Source: Fibrisoma montanum (GTDB lineage Bacteria > Bacteroidota > Bacteroidia > Cytophagales > Spirosomataceae). From it: a stretch of 64,000 nucleotides of DNA. The DNA lies in the NCBI RefSeq assembly GCF_003583365.1, contig NZ_QXED01000007.1, positions 124,001-188,000 on the forward strand, given 5' to 3'. This document shows positions 27,746-35,974 of the stretch, piece by piece (within the stretch, counting starts at the first letter, position 1; each line of letters begins with the position of its first letter). Made by a program: the position numbers and the translations under genes. The notes under the pieces are model-generated. The model saw only the letters and a program-made list of their open reading frames with translations, made no database searches and was not told the DNA's origin.

Positions 27746-29743
27746 CTAATCGAACAGGTACCAGTCTACGCCAAACGCGAATGCCCGGCGCATCCCCAGA
27801 AAGTCGGGGGCAACGAAGTAACCGGCCCGCGGAAACCCCTGGTTGGCGTGCGATAGTTTCACAAACAGGCGCGTGCGGTTCACCCGCAGGTTGGCAAACA
27901 CATCGGCCACCACATACCCTTCGACGGGCTGGCGGTTCTGCAGGTAGAACTGCTGCGTAACGGGCATGTAGGCATCGGCGAAGTAACTCGACTTATAGTG
28001 CAGTTCTACACCCGTCTGGACGTAGAGCACTTTGGCATACAGAAACTCGTACTGGAACCGCGCCGTCACGAACAACGGAGGCAGCCGAAGAATATCCGAC
28101 CGCGACACCAGCGAGTAGTACGCCTGCCCCAGCGCCTGAAACTTCTTGGCCGTGTACTGGTACCCCAGCCCTACCCGCAGTACGCTGAACGCGCCGGATG
28201 CCTGCTGCGGTACGGCCTGTTCGTTGAAATAAATGTAATTGCTCAGCAGCTGGTAGTCCAGCCCCGGCTGGAGCCGTAATTTGCCGAGCGGCACGTTCAG
28301 CGTACCGTAGGCATGGTTGACACCCCTCAGCCGGAACCGGTTGTTCCAGAAAAAGATGTTGCTCTGAAACCGCTGCTGGAGCAGTGTCGGGTCCGCGAGC
28401 ATGGCTGTGTAGCCGCCCGTCAGCCATTTGCTTTCAAACTGCCCCTGCAACCGGAAACCACCCCCGATCAGATACTCGGCCTCGGCCGTAATCCGCGACA
28501 AACTATCCGGAAAATAATAGCCCAGCCACCCCCCCACGTAGTTTTCAATTACGGGGCGGGGGGCGTATTCCCCATAGTTGTTGCGGGCCGCGTTGATGTT
28601 ATACCGGCTATACTGCCCATAGACCCGCAACCGGGTGTAGGCCCGATAGTTGAAATTCTGAAAAACGCCTTTTATGCCAACCTGGTTATCGACCGCCCGG
28701 AACCGGTTATCCTGCTCAATACGCGACGAATCGGTGAGGATGTCGGGGTAAAAGCCCGGGAAGCCCTGCCGCGGTTCCTGATTGACGCGGAGCGTATCGT
28801 CCTGATAGTAGTTCTTCTGGCGTTTGTAGTCCAGCCGGTGGTAGACCTGAAAGCCCTGATCGAGCACAAACTGCTGGTACAGGTGCCAGTCGTTGCGCAG
28901 TTCGCGGCCGTTGGCAAAAATCAGCCGCGAGTTGCCGGCATAATCGTACGGTACCTCCACTGTGTCGCGCTCTGCGCCGGGTTCAATCCGGAGCCCGGGC
29001 AAAACCCCGCCCTGTTCATCAAGGCTGTGGTTCATATTGATGAAATGCAGGAGCAGCGTGTATTTTTCGTTCTTGGAGCGGTAGTTCGTGTGCGCCAGAA
29101 AGCCCCAGTTCTGGGCCAGCAGTTTGTTGGGGTCGTTGGAGCCGCGGGTGCCGAACTGCTTCTGCGAGGTAAACCGCTGAACGGCAAACCCGGCGTTCCA
29201 GCGGGGGGTGATGTTCTGGGCGAAATCAAAGCGCAGGATATTCTGATTGCGTCCGCCCAGCACCAGGTACATATCCGTGAACGGCGACTTGGTGTCGTAG
29301 TACTTCACCTGCATGGTCTGGTACTGAAACGGCTCGAAGACGTAGTAGCCCGTCTGCGCACCGATCTGCGGGGGCTCCGACGGGAAGATTGGCCGGATGG
29401 GCGTGCCCAGATTTCCCAGGTCCTGAAAGAGGTAGCGGCTTCGCTGCACGTAGGTAAAGCGATCAACACCATCGAGCAGCGTATCGGTCGTATACAGTCG
29501 TCGGCGATTATTCAGAATGTCGGTTTCGAGTACGTACCGGGTGGTGCGCGGTCCGTAAATTACTTTCGTTGAGTCGTCGATGCCGCTGGGGCTGGAATAC
29601 GTACTGCTGTTCGGGCCGGACGGCTGCCCGCCGAACGATCCCGGAAACCCGCCCGGCACCCGGATGCCGCCGGGAAGCTGCTGCCCCACGGCCGAACCGA
29701 CCATCATCAGACAACAAACAACAATCAGAACATATCTAGTCAT
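27746..29743 (-). CDS. Putative porin (Bacteroidota type)
   Basis: A 665-residue outer-membrane protein with a signal peptide (MTRYVLIVVCCLMMVGSAVGQ) and a Pro/Gly/Ser-rich linker (about 22-55). The long beta-barrel is rich in alternating aromatic strands such as YYVFEPFQYQTMQVKYYDT and ending GVDWYLFD. It matches the 'putative porin' family of Bacteroidota, in which the conserved FDFAQNITPRWNAGFA block follows the first strands. It likely forms a diffusion channel, substrate unknown. The last residue pair YLFD is near the terminal aromatic expected for BAM recognition. Confidence 0.88.
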   Translation of the reverse strand: MTRYVLIVVCCLMMVGSAVGQQLPGGIRVPGGFPGSFGGQPSGPNSSTYSSPSGIDDSTKVIYGPRTTRYVLETDILNNRRRLYTTDTLLDGVDRFTYVQRSRYLFQDLGNLGTPIRPIFPSEPPQIGAQTGYYVFEPFQYQTMQVKYYDTKSPFTDMYLVLGGRNQNILRFDFAQNITPRWNAGFAVQRFTSQKQFGTRGSNDPNKLLAQNWGFLAHTNYRSKNEKYTLLLHFINMNHSLDEQGGVLPGLRIEPGAERDTVEVPYDYAGNSRLIFANGRELRNDWHLYQQFVLDQGFQVYHRLDYKRQKNYYQDDTLRVNQEPRQGFPGFYPDILTDSSRIEQDNRFRAVDNQVGIKGVFQNFNYRAYTRLRVYGQYSRYNINAARNNYGEYAPRPVIENYVGGWLGYYFPDSLSRITAEAEYLIGGGFRLQGQFESKWLTGGYTAMLADPTLLQQRFQSNIFFWNNRFRLRGVNHAYGTLNVPLGKLRLQPGLDYQLLSNYIYFNEQAVPQQASGAFSVLRVGLGYQYTAKKFQALGQAYYSLVSRSDILRLPPLFVTARFQYEFLYAKVLYVQTGVELHYKSSYFADAYMPVTQQFYLQNRQPVEGYVVADVFANLRVNRTRLFVKLSHANQGFPRAGYFVAPDFLGMRRAFAFGVDWYLFD

Positions 29744-29820
29744 TCCGACAAAATTAGCGCAAAAACGCCGGATGCGGGTTGGCTTAAGGATTTTTAAGAG
29801 TTCGGTTCAGGTAGATGCCC

Positions 29821-30876
29821 TTATGGTGACGCCTTTGGCGGTACCTGCAGAAACCGATCCGGCAGTTCGTCGCCCAGAAACCTGACGGCAACGGGCAGGT
29901 AAAACAACGGCCATTGGCTGCGCTCGTCCGGGGTCAGCAGCGCATCCAGCTTCACCCAGTCTTTCTCGGTCGTCAGCAGGGCGGCCCCGGGCGGGCGATC
30001 GCTCATGATTCGTTCCAGTTCCGCCCGCGTATAGACGTAGTGATCGGCAAACCGGTGGTGTCTGACCAGATCGAACGTTCGGCGGACGTACTGCTCCAGC
30101 GGACCGGCACTGGCCAGACCCGACACCAGTATCACCCGGCGCAGCGAATCGGTCGGCTGGTGCGCAGCAAACGACACCGGACGGCTATACGACAACCCGG
30201 CAAAATAAACGGGTGCCGTGGGAGCGTACCGCCGGATCTGCGCACGAATTTGCTGCTGCTCATCGGCCGACAGCTCGTCCGGGCATTTGGTAACAATGAC
30301 CGCGTCGGCCCGACTGGCGCCCTGACGCCCTTCGCGCAGGCGTCCCGCCGGAAACGGATAATCGAGGTAGAACGGCCGGTTGTAGTCGGTCAGCAGCAGG
30401 TTTATGTGCGGCCGGACGGCCCGGTGCTGAAACGCATCGTCGAGCAGGATAGCCGACGTATCGGGGTGAAGCCCGAGCAGTTGGCGGATGGCGTCGGCCC
30501 GGCGTTCGCCAACGCACACGCGGACGCGCTGCGGCATCGGACGGCCAAATTTACGATAAATTTGCAGCGTTTCGTCGCCGATGGTATCGGCCGTATCGGC
30601 ATCGGTTGCCATCCGAAAGCCTTTTGTCCGGCGGCCATAGCCCCGGCTCAGCGTAGCCAGCACGGCAGTAGAATCAGGACCGGAAACTAACCGTTTAATC
30701 AAATACTCGACCATGGGCGTTTTGCCGGTTCCGCCAACGGTAAGGTTTCCAACGCTCACAACCAGCACCTCAGGCTGGTATTTTTTTTTTAATCCTTTGT
30801 CATACAATTTATTACGGATATCCGTAATAAAACTATATACTCTACTGAGTGGTAGTAGTAATTGAATGAGGGCCAA
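29821..30876 (-). CDS. lpxK: Tetraacyldisaccharide 4'-kinase
   Basis: LpxK phosphorylates the 4' position of the lipid A disaccharide, at the inner-membrane surface. The 351-residue protein has an N-terminal amphipathic/hydrophobic anchor (LIQLLLPLSRVYSFITDIRN), the P-loop-like GNLTVGGTGKT (43-53) and DDAFQHR with the conserved acidic pair. The start is a TTG at 30876: an in-frame TAG lies four codons upstream and no ATG fits before the conserved PLS motif. An A10 run encodes Leu-Lys-Lys-Lys (residues 29-32), a possible slippage site. It is divergent from menC. Confidence 0.95.
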   Translation of the reverse strand: MALIQLLLPLSRVYSFITDIRNKLYDKGLKKKYQPEVLVVSVGNLTVGGTGKTPMVEYLIKRLVSGPDSTAVLATLSRGYGRRTKGFRMATDADTADTIGDETLQIYRKFGRPMPQRVRVCVGERRADAIRQLLGLHPDTSAILLDDAFQHRAVRPHINLLLTDYNRPFYLDYPFPAGRLREGRQGASRADAVIVTKCPDELSADEQQQIRAQIRRYAPTAPVYFAGLSYSRPVSFAAHQPTDSLRRVILVSGLASAGPLEQYVRRTFDLVRHHRFADHYVYTRAELERIMSDRPPGAALLTTEKDWVKLDALLTPDERSQWPLFYLPVAVRFLGDELPDRFLQVPPKASP

Positions 30877-30920
30877 GTGCTTTCGCTAATAATTTCGTAA
30901 CATTGACTTTTTTGAGCAAC

Positions 30921-30937
30921 CAAAAGTAGTACTTTTA
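30921..30937. promoter_or_regulatory. Divergent back-to-back -7 elements between lpxK and menC
   Basis: The palindrome AAAAGTAGTACTTTT (30922-30936) creates a TACTTTTG on the minus strand (30921-30928, exact consensus, toward lpxK) and a TACTTTTA on the plus strand (30930-30937, one deviation, toward menC). Both point outward at suitable distances from their genes. The symmetry could also form a binding site for a shared regulator. Confidence 0.55.
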
Positions 30938-30971
30938 GGGTTGCGAACACCGTCTGACACTGCCCGCCACA

Positions 30972-32078
30972 ATGAGCCTAAAAGCCGACTATGTAAAATA
31001 CACGCTGCATTTTCGCTTTGAAGCGGGTACGTCACGCGGCACCCTCACGCAGAAGGATTCGTATATTATCCGGCTCTGCGATGATGCGGACCCATCTATA
31101 GTCGGCTATGGTGAGTGCGGACCTCTGAAAGGGCTGAGCTACGACGACCGGCCGGATTTTGAAAAGCAACTGCATCAGTATTGCCAGTACTTCAACCAGC
31201 TTGATCTTCAGCTTTTCAGCTGGAACCTGCCAATCATTCTCAATCAGTTAATCAGTCAGCAATTTCCGAGTATTCTGTTCGGTTTTGAAACGGCCATGCT
31301 GGATTACCTGGCCGGGGGGCAGCGCGTCATCCGCGACGGCGATTTTGTGCAGGGCAACCGGTCGATTCCCATCAATGGGCTGATCTGGATGGGCAGTCCG
31401 GCCTTCATGCGCCAGCAGATCGAGGAGAAAATTCAGGCTGGTTACACAACGCTCAAACTGAAGATCGGGGCGCTTGACTTCGAACAGGAATGTGAGCTGC
31501 TGGCCATGATCCGCGACCGGTTTACGCCGGAACAGATCACCCTGCGGGTCGATGCCAACGGAGCTTTCCGGCCCGACGAAGCCATGGCAAAACTGGAGCG
31601 GCTGGCTACCTACGGGCTGCATTCCATCGAGCAGCCGATCCGGGCCGGGCAGCACGAGCTGATGGCCGATCTGTGCCAGCACACACCCCTGCCGATTGCC
31701 CTCGACGAAGAACTGATCGGCCACTCGGAATACGTCGATAAATTCCGGCTGCTGAAAAAAATCCAGCCGCAGTTCATCATCCTGAAACCAACGCTGCTGG
31801 GGGGCCTTCGCCACTGCGACGAGTGGATTGAACTCGCTGGGCGCCTGGGCATGGGCTGGTGGATTACGTCGGCACTCGAATCGAACATCGGCCTGAACGC
31901 CATTGCCCAGTACACAGCTCAGTTCAAAAACCTGCTGCCCCATGGGCTCGGCACTGGTCAGCTGTACTACAACAACTTCGACAGCCCGCTCACGGTCGAA
32001 AACGGCCAACTGCACTACAATCCCGCCCAGCCATGGGACGTTGCTCCATTGGACCTGCGTAGTGTGCAATCACGGTAA
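30972..32078 (+). CDS. menC: o-Succinylbenzoate synthase (enolase superfamily)
   Basis: MenC dehydrates SHCHC to o-succinylbenzoate in menaquinone synthesis. The 368-residue protein has the enolase-superfamily pattern: KxK motif Lys162/Lys164 in TLKLKIG, metal ligands Asp194 (RVDANGAF), Glu220 (SIEQPI) and Asp245 (LDEEL), and the later ILKPTLLGG strand with its lysine. The N-terminal capping domain ends before SIPINGLIWMG. Dipeptide epimerases share this fold, but the WNLPIILNQ and SALESNIGLNAIAQ segments fit the MenC group of Bacteroidota. It stands apart from other men genes. Confidence 0.9.
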   Translation: MSLKADYVKYTLHFRFEAGTSRGTLTQKDSYIIRLCDDADPSIVGYGECGPLKGLSYDDRPDFEKQLHQYCQYFNQLDLQLFSWNLPIILNQLISQQFPSILFGFETAMLDYLAGGQRVIRDGDFVQGNRSIPINGLIWMGSPAFMRQQIEEKIQAGYTTLKLKIGALDFEQECELLAMIRDRFTPEQITLRVDANGAFRPDEAMAKLERLATYGLHSIEQPIRAGQHELMADLCQHTPLPIALDEELIGHSEYVDKFRLLKKIQPQFIILKPTLLGGLRHCDEWIELAGRLGMGWWITSALESNIGLNAIAQYTAQFKNLLPHGLGTGQLYYNNFDSPLTVENGQLHYNPAQPWDVAPLDLRSVQSR

Positions 32079-32091
32079 ACTACGGAACGAA

Positions 32092-33003
32092 CTACGTCCA
32101 GTCTACCCCCTTCCGGAGCCAGTGGAGCGTCTGCTCCTCGCGGCTGCCCGGTTCGGGCCGGAAGTCATACACCCAGTTGGCCTGCGGGGGCATACTCATC
32201 AGAATTGATTCGGTACGGCCGTTGGTTTCCAGCCCAAATTTTGTTCCCCGATCCCAGACGAGGTTAAACTCGACGTAGCGGCCCCGGCGCAGCAGCTGCC
32301 ATTGCTTCCCGCGTTCATCAAAAGGAAGGTCCCGATTCTGCCGCATGAAATGCGTGTAGATCGGTGCAAAGGCGTTGCCTACGTCCTGCACAAAGGCAAA
32401 CAGAGCGTCTTTGTGCGGTGCGTCGGTGGGTTTGAGGTAGTCGAAAAAGATACCGCCGATTCCCCGGGTCTCGCTGCGGTGCGGGATAAAGAAATAGTCG
32501 TCGGCCCAGGGTTTAAATCGACCGTAGTAGGCCGGATCGTGGCGGTCGCAGACGGCTTTGAGCTGCTGGTGAAACCACCGGGCGTCGTCGGCCACGACGT
32601 AGTGGGGCGTCAGGTCAATACCGCCACCGAACCAGTTGTGGCCCGTGCTCATCTCAAAGTACCGCACGTTCATGTGGATGATAGGCACCATCGGATTCCG
32701 TGGATGCAGCACGATTGATACACCGGTTGCGTAGAAACTGGCGGGCTCGGTCAGGTTCAGGGTACGTAGTGTGGCCTCAGTCGCTTCGCCGTATACGGCC
32801 GAAAAGCCAACGCCCCCTTTTTCAATTACGGCCCCGTCGGCCATAGTCCGGGAGCGGCCCCCGCCCCCACCCGGTCGTTCCCAGTGGTCTTCGCGGAACG
32901 TACCGGTGCCGTCGGCCGCTTCGAGGGCTACGCAGATGCGATCCTGAAGGTCCGTAAAAAATGAGGTGATGGTTTCTTTACTGGCAGTTGTTGTCGAAGT
33001 CAT
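32092..33003 (-). CDS. hemF: Oxygen-dependent coproporphyrinogen III oxidase
   Basis: HemF oxidatively decarboxylates two propionate chains of coproporphyrinogen III in haem synthesis, using O2. The 303-residue sequence is full length. Signature regions are WERPGGGGGRSRTMADG, the conserved HMNVRYFE strand, WFGGGIDLTPHY and the late RGRYVEFNLVWDRGTKFGL block. Presence of the O2-dependent enzyme points to aerobic growth. It converges with menC, stops only 13 bases apart. Confidence 0.97.
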   Translation of the reverse strand: MTSTTTASKETITSFFTDLQDRICVALEAADGTGTFREDHWERPGGGGGRSRTMADGAVIEKGGVGFSAVYGEATEATLRTLNLTEPASFYATGVSIVLHPRNPMVPIIHMNVRYFEMSTGHNWFGGGIDLTPHYVVADDARWFHQQLKAVCDRHDPAYYGRFKPWADDYFFIPHRSETRGIGGIFFDYLKPTDAPHKDALFAFVQDVGNAFAPIYTHFMRQNRDLPFDERGKQWQLLRRGRYVEFNLVWDRGTKFGLETNGRTESILMSMPPQANWVYDFRPEPGSREEQTLHWLRKGVDWT

Positions 33004-33008
33004 GGTTT

Positions 33009-33061
33009 ACGCAAAAGTCGCAACGATGCCACAAAGGTCGCAAGAACCGCGCAATCTGCGA
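33009..33061. repeat. CGCAA-rich intergenic repeat
   Basis: The spacer contains several CGCAA/CACAAAGGTCGCAA units resembling the right arm of the 22867-22947 repeat (CGCAAAGTTCGCAGAG). It looks like a decayed member of the same intergenic repeat family; the similarity is by eye. Confidence 0.4.
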
Positions 33062-33685
33062 CTATTCCGACAACTTCAGTGAGTACCGGACCGGCCTTGG
33101 CTGATCGATCATCAGCAGCAACCCCTGTTCGGTAAGCTGACGCAGGAGTTTGGTAGCCCGCTGGTCGGAGATGTTCACCAGTTGGGCCATACGCGCGGCC
33201 GTGATGCTGTCGTTCTTGCGCAGAAACTGGATCAGCGTACGTACCGCCGGCGACTGGAGTAACTGGTTATCAGCTGATTCCTGCGAAATAATCAGTTTGT
33301 TGGTCGGCACCGATTTGTCTTTGCTGCGTACGTAAATGGTTCGGGTGCCCTGTTCATCCACGGCGTAATGCGGCTTGTCGGTGCTTTCGGGTACGTCGAT
33401 GAGCAGGACCAGCCGCCCATCAACGCGCCTGGTTTCGTAGCTGATTGTGATGGCCGGTTCGACAAAAAAGTCGGTAGCCTGCTCAATTTTTCGCATCTCG
33501 TGCAGTTCAGAGTCCACACCGGCAATTTTGCCGTCGTCGGTTACACCAACGATCAGGACACCCCCAACGGTGTTGGCAAAGGCCGTCAGGGTACGGGCAA
33601 TCCGGTGCGACGCCGAAATTGAGCTTTTAAACTCCAGCCGGGTACCTTCACCCTGCTCAATCAGTTCAGTAAGGTTATAGGGCAT
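33062..33685 (-). CDS. AlbA_2 (Schlafen-like) domain protein with winged helix
   Basis: A 207-residue cytoplasmic protein beginning MPYNLTELIEQGEGTRLEFKSS, the start of the AlbA_2 domain (GEGTRLEFK motif), followed by ARTLTAFANTVGGVLIVGVTDDGKIAG. The C-terminal 55 residues form a helix-turn-helix (SITAARMAQLVNISDQRATKLLRQL). Such proteins bind nucleic acid and are often annotated as ATP-binding or transcriptional regulators. The ATG at 33685 is chosen over 33700 because it aligns with the domain. Target unknown. Confidence 0.85.
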   Translation of the reverse strand: MPYNLTELIEQGEGTRLEFKSSISASHRIARTLTAFANTVGGVLIVGVTDDGKIAGVDSELHEMRKIEQATDFFVEPAITISYETRRVDGRLVLLIDVPESTDKPHYAVDEQGTRTIYVRSKDKSVPTNKLIISQESADNQLLQSPAVRTLIQFLRKNDSITAARMAQLVNISDQRATKLLRQLTEQGLLLMIDQPRPVRYSLKLSE

Positions 33686-33979
33686 GTGATGATAACGCAA
33701 CGTATTTCCGGAAAGTTATACCAAACGGCGGATTTAGCCGCGGGGTGCACGAACTACTTACTCGTTGCAGCGAGGGTTCAGGTGCCAGCCGGCCCCCCTT
33801 CACCCACCGACAGCTTTCTGATAACCAGCGGATCCGGATGGCTAATTACATAAGTTACTATTTTCAATTATATGTTATTTTTAATATACCGATTAAAATA
33901 TTTAACAAACATAATTACAGGAATTACTTAATTTTACGACGTATTTACCACTGTCTCTTGCCAAAATCTACCAAGTATC

Positions 33980-34201
33980 ATGACTCCCTATCTTGTAAGC
34001 AGCCTGTTGGTGAGCAGCTTCCTTATGATTGGTATGTCTGTTCGCCAGTTTTCATTAGCTCGGCGTTGTCCGTCCTGTAAGCAGACCCATACCGTCGAGC
34101 GTTCGCGTCGGCCGGTCTGGGTAAAGAGCCTGCTGTTCTTCGTACCTACCCGTGGCTATCATTGTTACGCGTGCAACAAAGGATTCGTTAAGATTGGCTG
34201 A
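33980..34201 (+). CDS. Small membrane protein with zinc-ribbon-like cysteines
   Basis: A 73-residue protein: one N-terminal hydrophobic helix (YLVSSLLVSSFLMIGMSV), then CPSCKQ and CYACNK, two CxxC pairs about 35 residues apart that can bind zinc, with a basic, aromatic stretch between. No named family was recognised. An AT-rich leader (33840-33960) precedes it and a T-tailed hairpin follows. The larger overlapping frame from 33745 shows no such features. Confidence 0.75.
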   Translation: MTPYLVSSLLVSSFLMIGMSVRQFSLARRCPSCKQTHTVERSRRPVWVKSLLFFVPTRGYHCYACNKGFVKIG

Positions 34202-34253
34202 TGCCCGGCAAGTTTGCCGCGGCCGTCACTGATGAACAGCTAGCCGGTTGAAT

Positions 34254-34283
34254 AGCCCCGAAGTCAATGATTTCGGGGCTTTC
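34254..34283 (+). terminator. Terminator after the zinc-ribbon gene
   Basis: A 9-bp perfect stem (34254-34262/34272-34280) with a 9-nt loop followed by TTCTG. Confidence 0.7.
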
Positions 34284-34452
34284 TGTATGCCTGGCTACCG
34301 GCATCTTTGACAAAATCGGGGGTTAACCGAGCTATGGCTGACATTCATCAGCCGGTCGGCTTCCAGAAATCAGCAGGACACCTGACCAACTTCACGGTGG
34401 TTGCGGTCGATTGGGCCGACCTTTACCCTCCGAAACCAACACCGTTCACCAG

Positions 34453-35142
34453 ATGAAACCGACCGTTGCCTGCTGTCTATTTTTCCTGTGTTGCCTTTCC
34501 CGGAGTTACGGCCAGCCCGCTACCTACGGCGGAGCGGGTTCGTTCCGGATCGGGTACGCGAGTCTGCATCAGGTAAGCCGGGTGTTTGCCCAAACCGCAC
34601 CGGCGACGCTTGCTCCGCTGGGTACTGCTTTTGTGTGCATGGGCGGTGAAGGTTACGCCCGTCTGAACAAATACATCGTCGGGGGCGGTGGCTACGGTAT
34701 GGCCCGCCGGCCGCTTACCCGGAACACGATCCACGCCGAACCGTTCAGCGGGGGCGGCTTTCTGCAGGCCGGGCGCATTCTTCTCGATCAGCCACGCTTC
34801 TGGTTGTATCCCACCCTGGGTGCCGGCTTTTCGGCCATTGGTCTGACGCAGTATGAACAAACCCCCACCGGCGAACACCTCAACGAGCGAACCGTCCTGC
34901 TAACCAATGTCAACGTTCATCTGGGCCTCGGCATCGACTGGCTGGCTGTCCGAATCGACAGCGACGACCGCGAACGATACGGCGGGGTCTTGATCGGGCT
35001 TCGTGTCGGGTATCAACTGAGTCCGCTCGTATCGTACCGGCAGGATGACGACCTGGGGCTGGTCGAGCCGGAGCCCCGATACGCTACCAATGGATATTTC
35101 GTGACCCTGACGGTTGGGGCCGGCGGGTTTGTTCGTCGCTGA
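34453..35142 (+). CDS. Secreted, probably beta-barrel outer-membrane protein
   Basis: A 229-residue protein with signal peptide MKPTVACCLFFLCCLSRSYG. The mature part is rich in glycine and alternating strands (VGGGGYGMARRPL; EPFSGGGFLQAG; WLYPTLGAGFSAIG; NVNVHLGLGIDWLAV; GVLIGLRVGYQLSPL), as in small outer-membrane barrels, and it ends FVRR after GYFVTLTVGAGG. I recognise no specific family. The upstream frame to 34411 is not used because the signal peptide starts at 34453. It is followed 34 bases later by a membrane-protein gene, likely in the same transcript. Confidence 0.7.
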   Translation: MKPTVACCLFFLCCLSRSYGQPATYGGAGSFRIGYASLHQVSRVFAQTAPATLAPLGTAFVCMGGEGYARLNKYIVGGGGYGMARRPLTRNTIHAEPFSGGGFLQAGRILLDQPRFWLYPTLGAGFSAIGLTQYEQTPTGEHLNERTVLLTNVNVHLGLGIDWLAVRIDSDDRERYGGVLIGLRVGYQLSPLVSYRQDDDLGLVEPEPRYATNGYFVTLTVGAGGFVRR

Positions 35143-35176
35143 TGAGCAGGCGCCGACTCACACCTCCACTCCAACC

Positions 35177-35752
35177 ATGCAGACTCATCACGATCAACTT
35201 ATCTGTTGGCTACTGGCTACGCCTGCCGTCGGCCGGGCGACACCCGATCCGTTGCCTCCGACCCGTTCTCATGCTCCCGGCTTACGTTCCACCGGCTTAG
35301 CACAGCTACGTCGTCACCAGCTGATTCATGCTTGGGTGTTTGGCGGCTGGGCCATCGCGAACGTAGTCGTCGGGGGAACGGGTATGTTTTTTACCGACGG
35401 GTATTGGCACCATTTCCACCACATGAATGCCGCATGGGGAAGCATCAACCTGATCGTAGCCGGGGCCTTCCTGTACCAGGTAAGGCAGCTCCGTGCTACG
35501 GCAAGCCGACCGGTACTGACGCAAACCGAGCGGCAATTCCGACGGTTCCTACGTATCAACCTTGGTCTTGATCTGCTCTACATAGCCGTGGGCTACTGGC
35601 TGAACCAGCAGGGCGCCGGGTCGCTTACCCATCAGGCGATGCTGCAGGGGTTTGGTCAGGCGATCATGCTGCAGGGCGTTACGTTGCTGAGCGTGGACCT
35701 GCTCTCACTTACTATCTGGCTAAAGCGACGGGCCAGGCTGCAACGAACCTGA
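35177..35752 (+). CDS. Four-helix membrane protein of unknown function
   Basis: A 191-residue protein with about four hydrophobic helices: HAWVFGGWAIANVVVGGTGMF, GSINLIVAGAFLYQV, LGLDLLYIAVGYWLN and a last one near GVTLLSVDLLSLTIWL (segments shown in part). A histidine-rich loop FFTDGYWHHFHHMN lies between helices one and two. It resembles the DUF6992 type of small Bacteroidota membrane proteins; function unknown. The ATG at 35177 is preferred, leaving a 34-nt gap from the previous gene. Confidence 0.7.
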   Translation: MQTHHDQLICWLLATPAVGRATPDPLPPTRSHAPGLRSTGLAQLRRHQLIHAWVFGGWAIANVVVGGTGMFFTDGYWHHFHHMNAAWGSINLIVAGAFLYQVRQLRATASRPVLTQTERQFRRFLRINLGLDLLYIAVGYWLNQQGAGSLTHQAMLQGFGQAIMLQGVTLLSVDLLSLTIWLKRRARLQRT

Positions 35753-35901
35753 CGTCCGGACAGACGTATGCATCATACCGGTACTGGCCCTGCGCAAGCG
35801 ATTAGGTACCGCTGTGGCTGAGACAGCCATCCGGCCATGCGTCTGATGAAGATTCTGTCCGCTGCTGATTTTCGTCATTCACCCACGGGGTCGGTCCCGG
35901 C

Positions 35902-35909
35902 TACTTTTG
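35902..35909 (+). promoter_or_regulatory. TAnnTTTG -7 element for the alcohol dehydrogenase gene
   Basis: TACTTTTG, an exact match 66 nt before the ATG at 35975. It lies inside the longer open frame starting at 35837, which argues that translation begins downstream at 35975 or 35990. Confidence 0.6.
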
Positions 35910-35974
35910 TACCACTGAACCGTTGCTGCGTTTCATCACTGTCCTTTTTACGCTTGACTTCACCCCAACCCGTT

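Noticed and set aside
28313-29572. 419-codon plus-strand frame over the porin gene
   Set aside because: No family features; the minus-strand porin has a signal peptide and a barrel pattern.
33745-34080. 111-codon frame before the zinc-ribbon gene
   Set aside because: Spans an AT-rich leader, has no hydrophobic or conserved pattern, and overlaps the better supported 33980-34201 gene.
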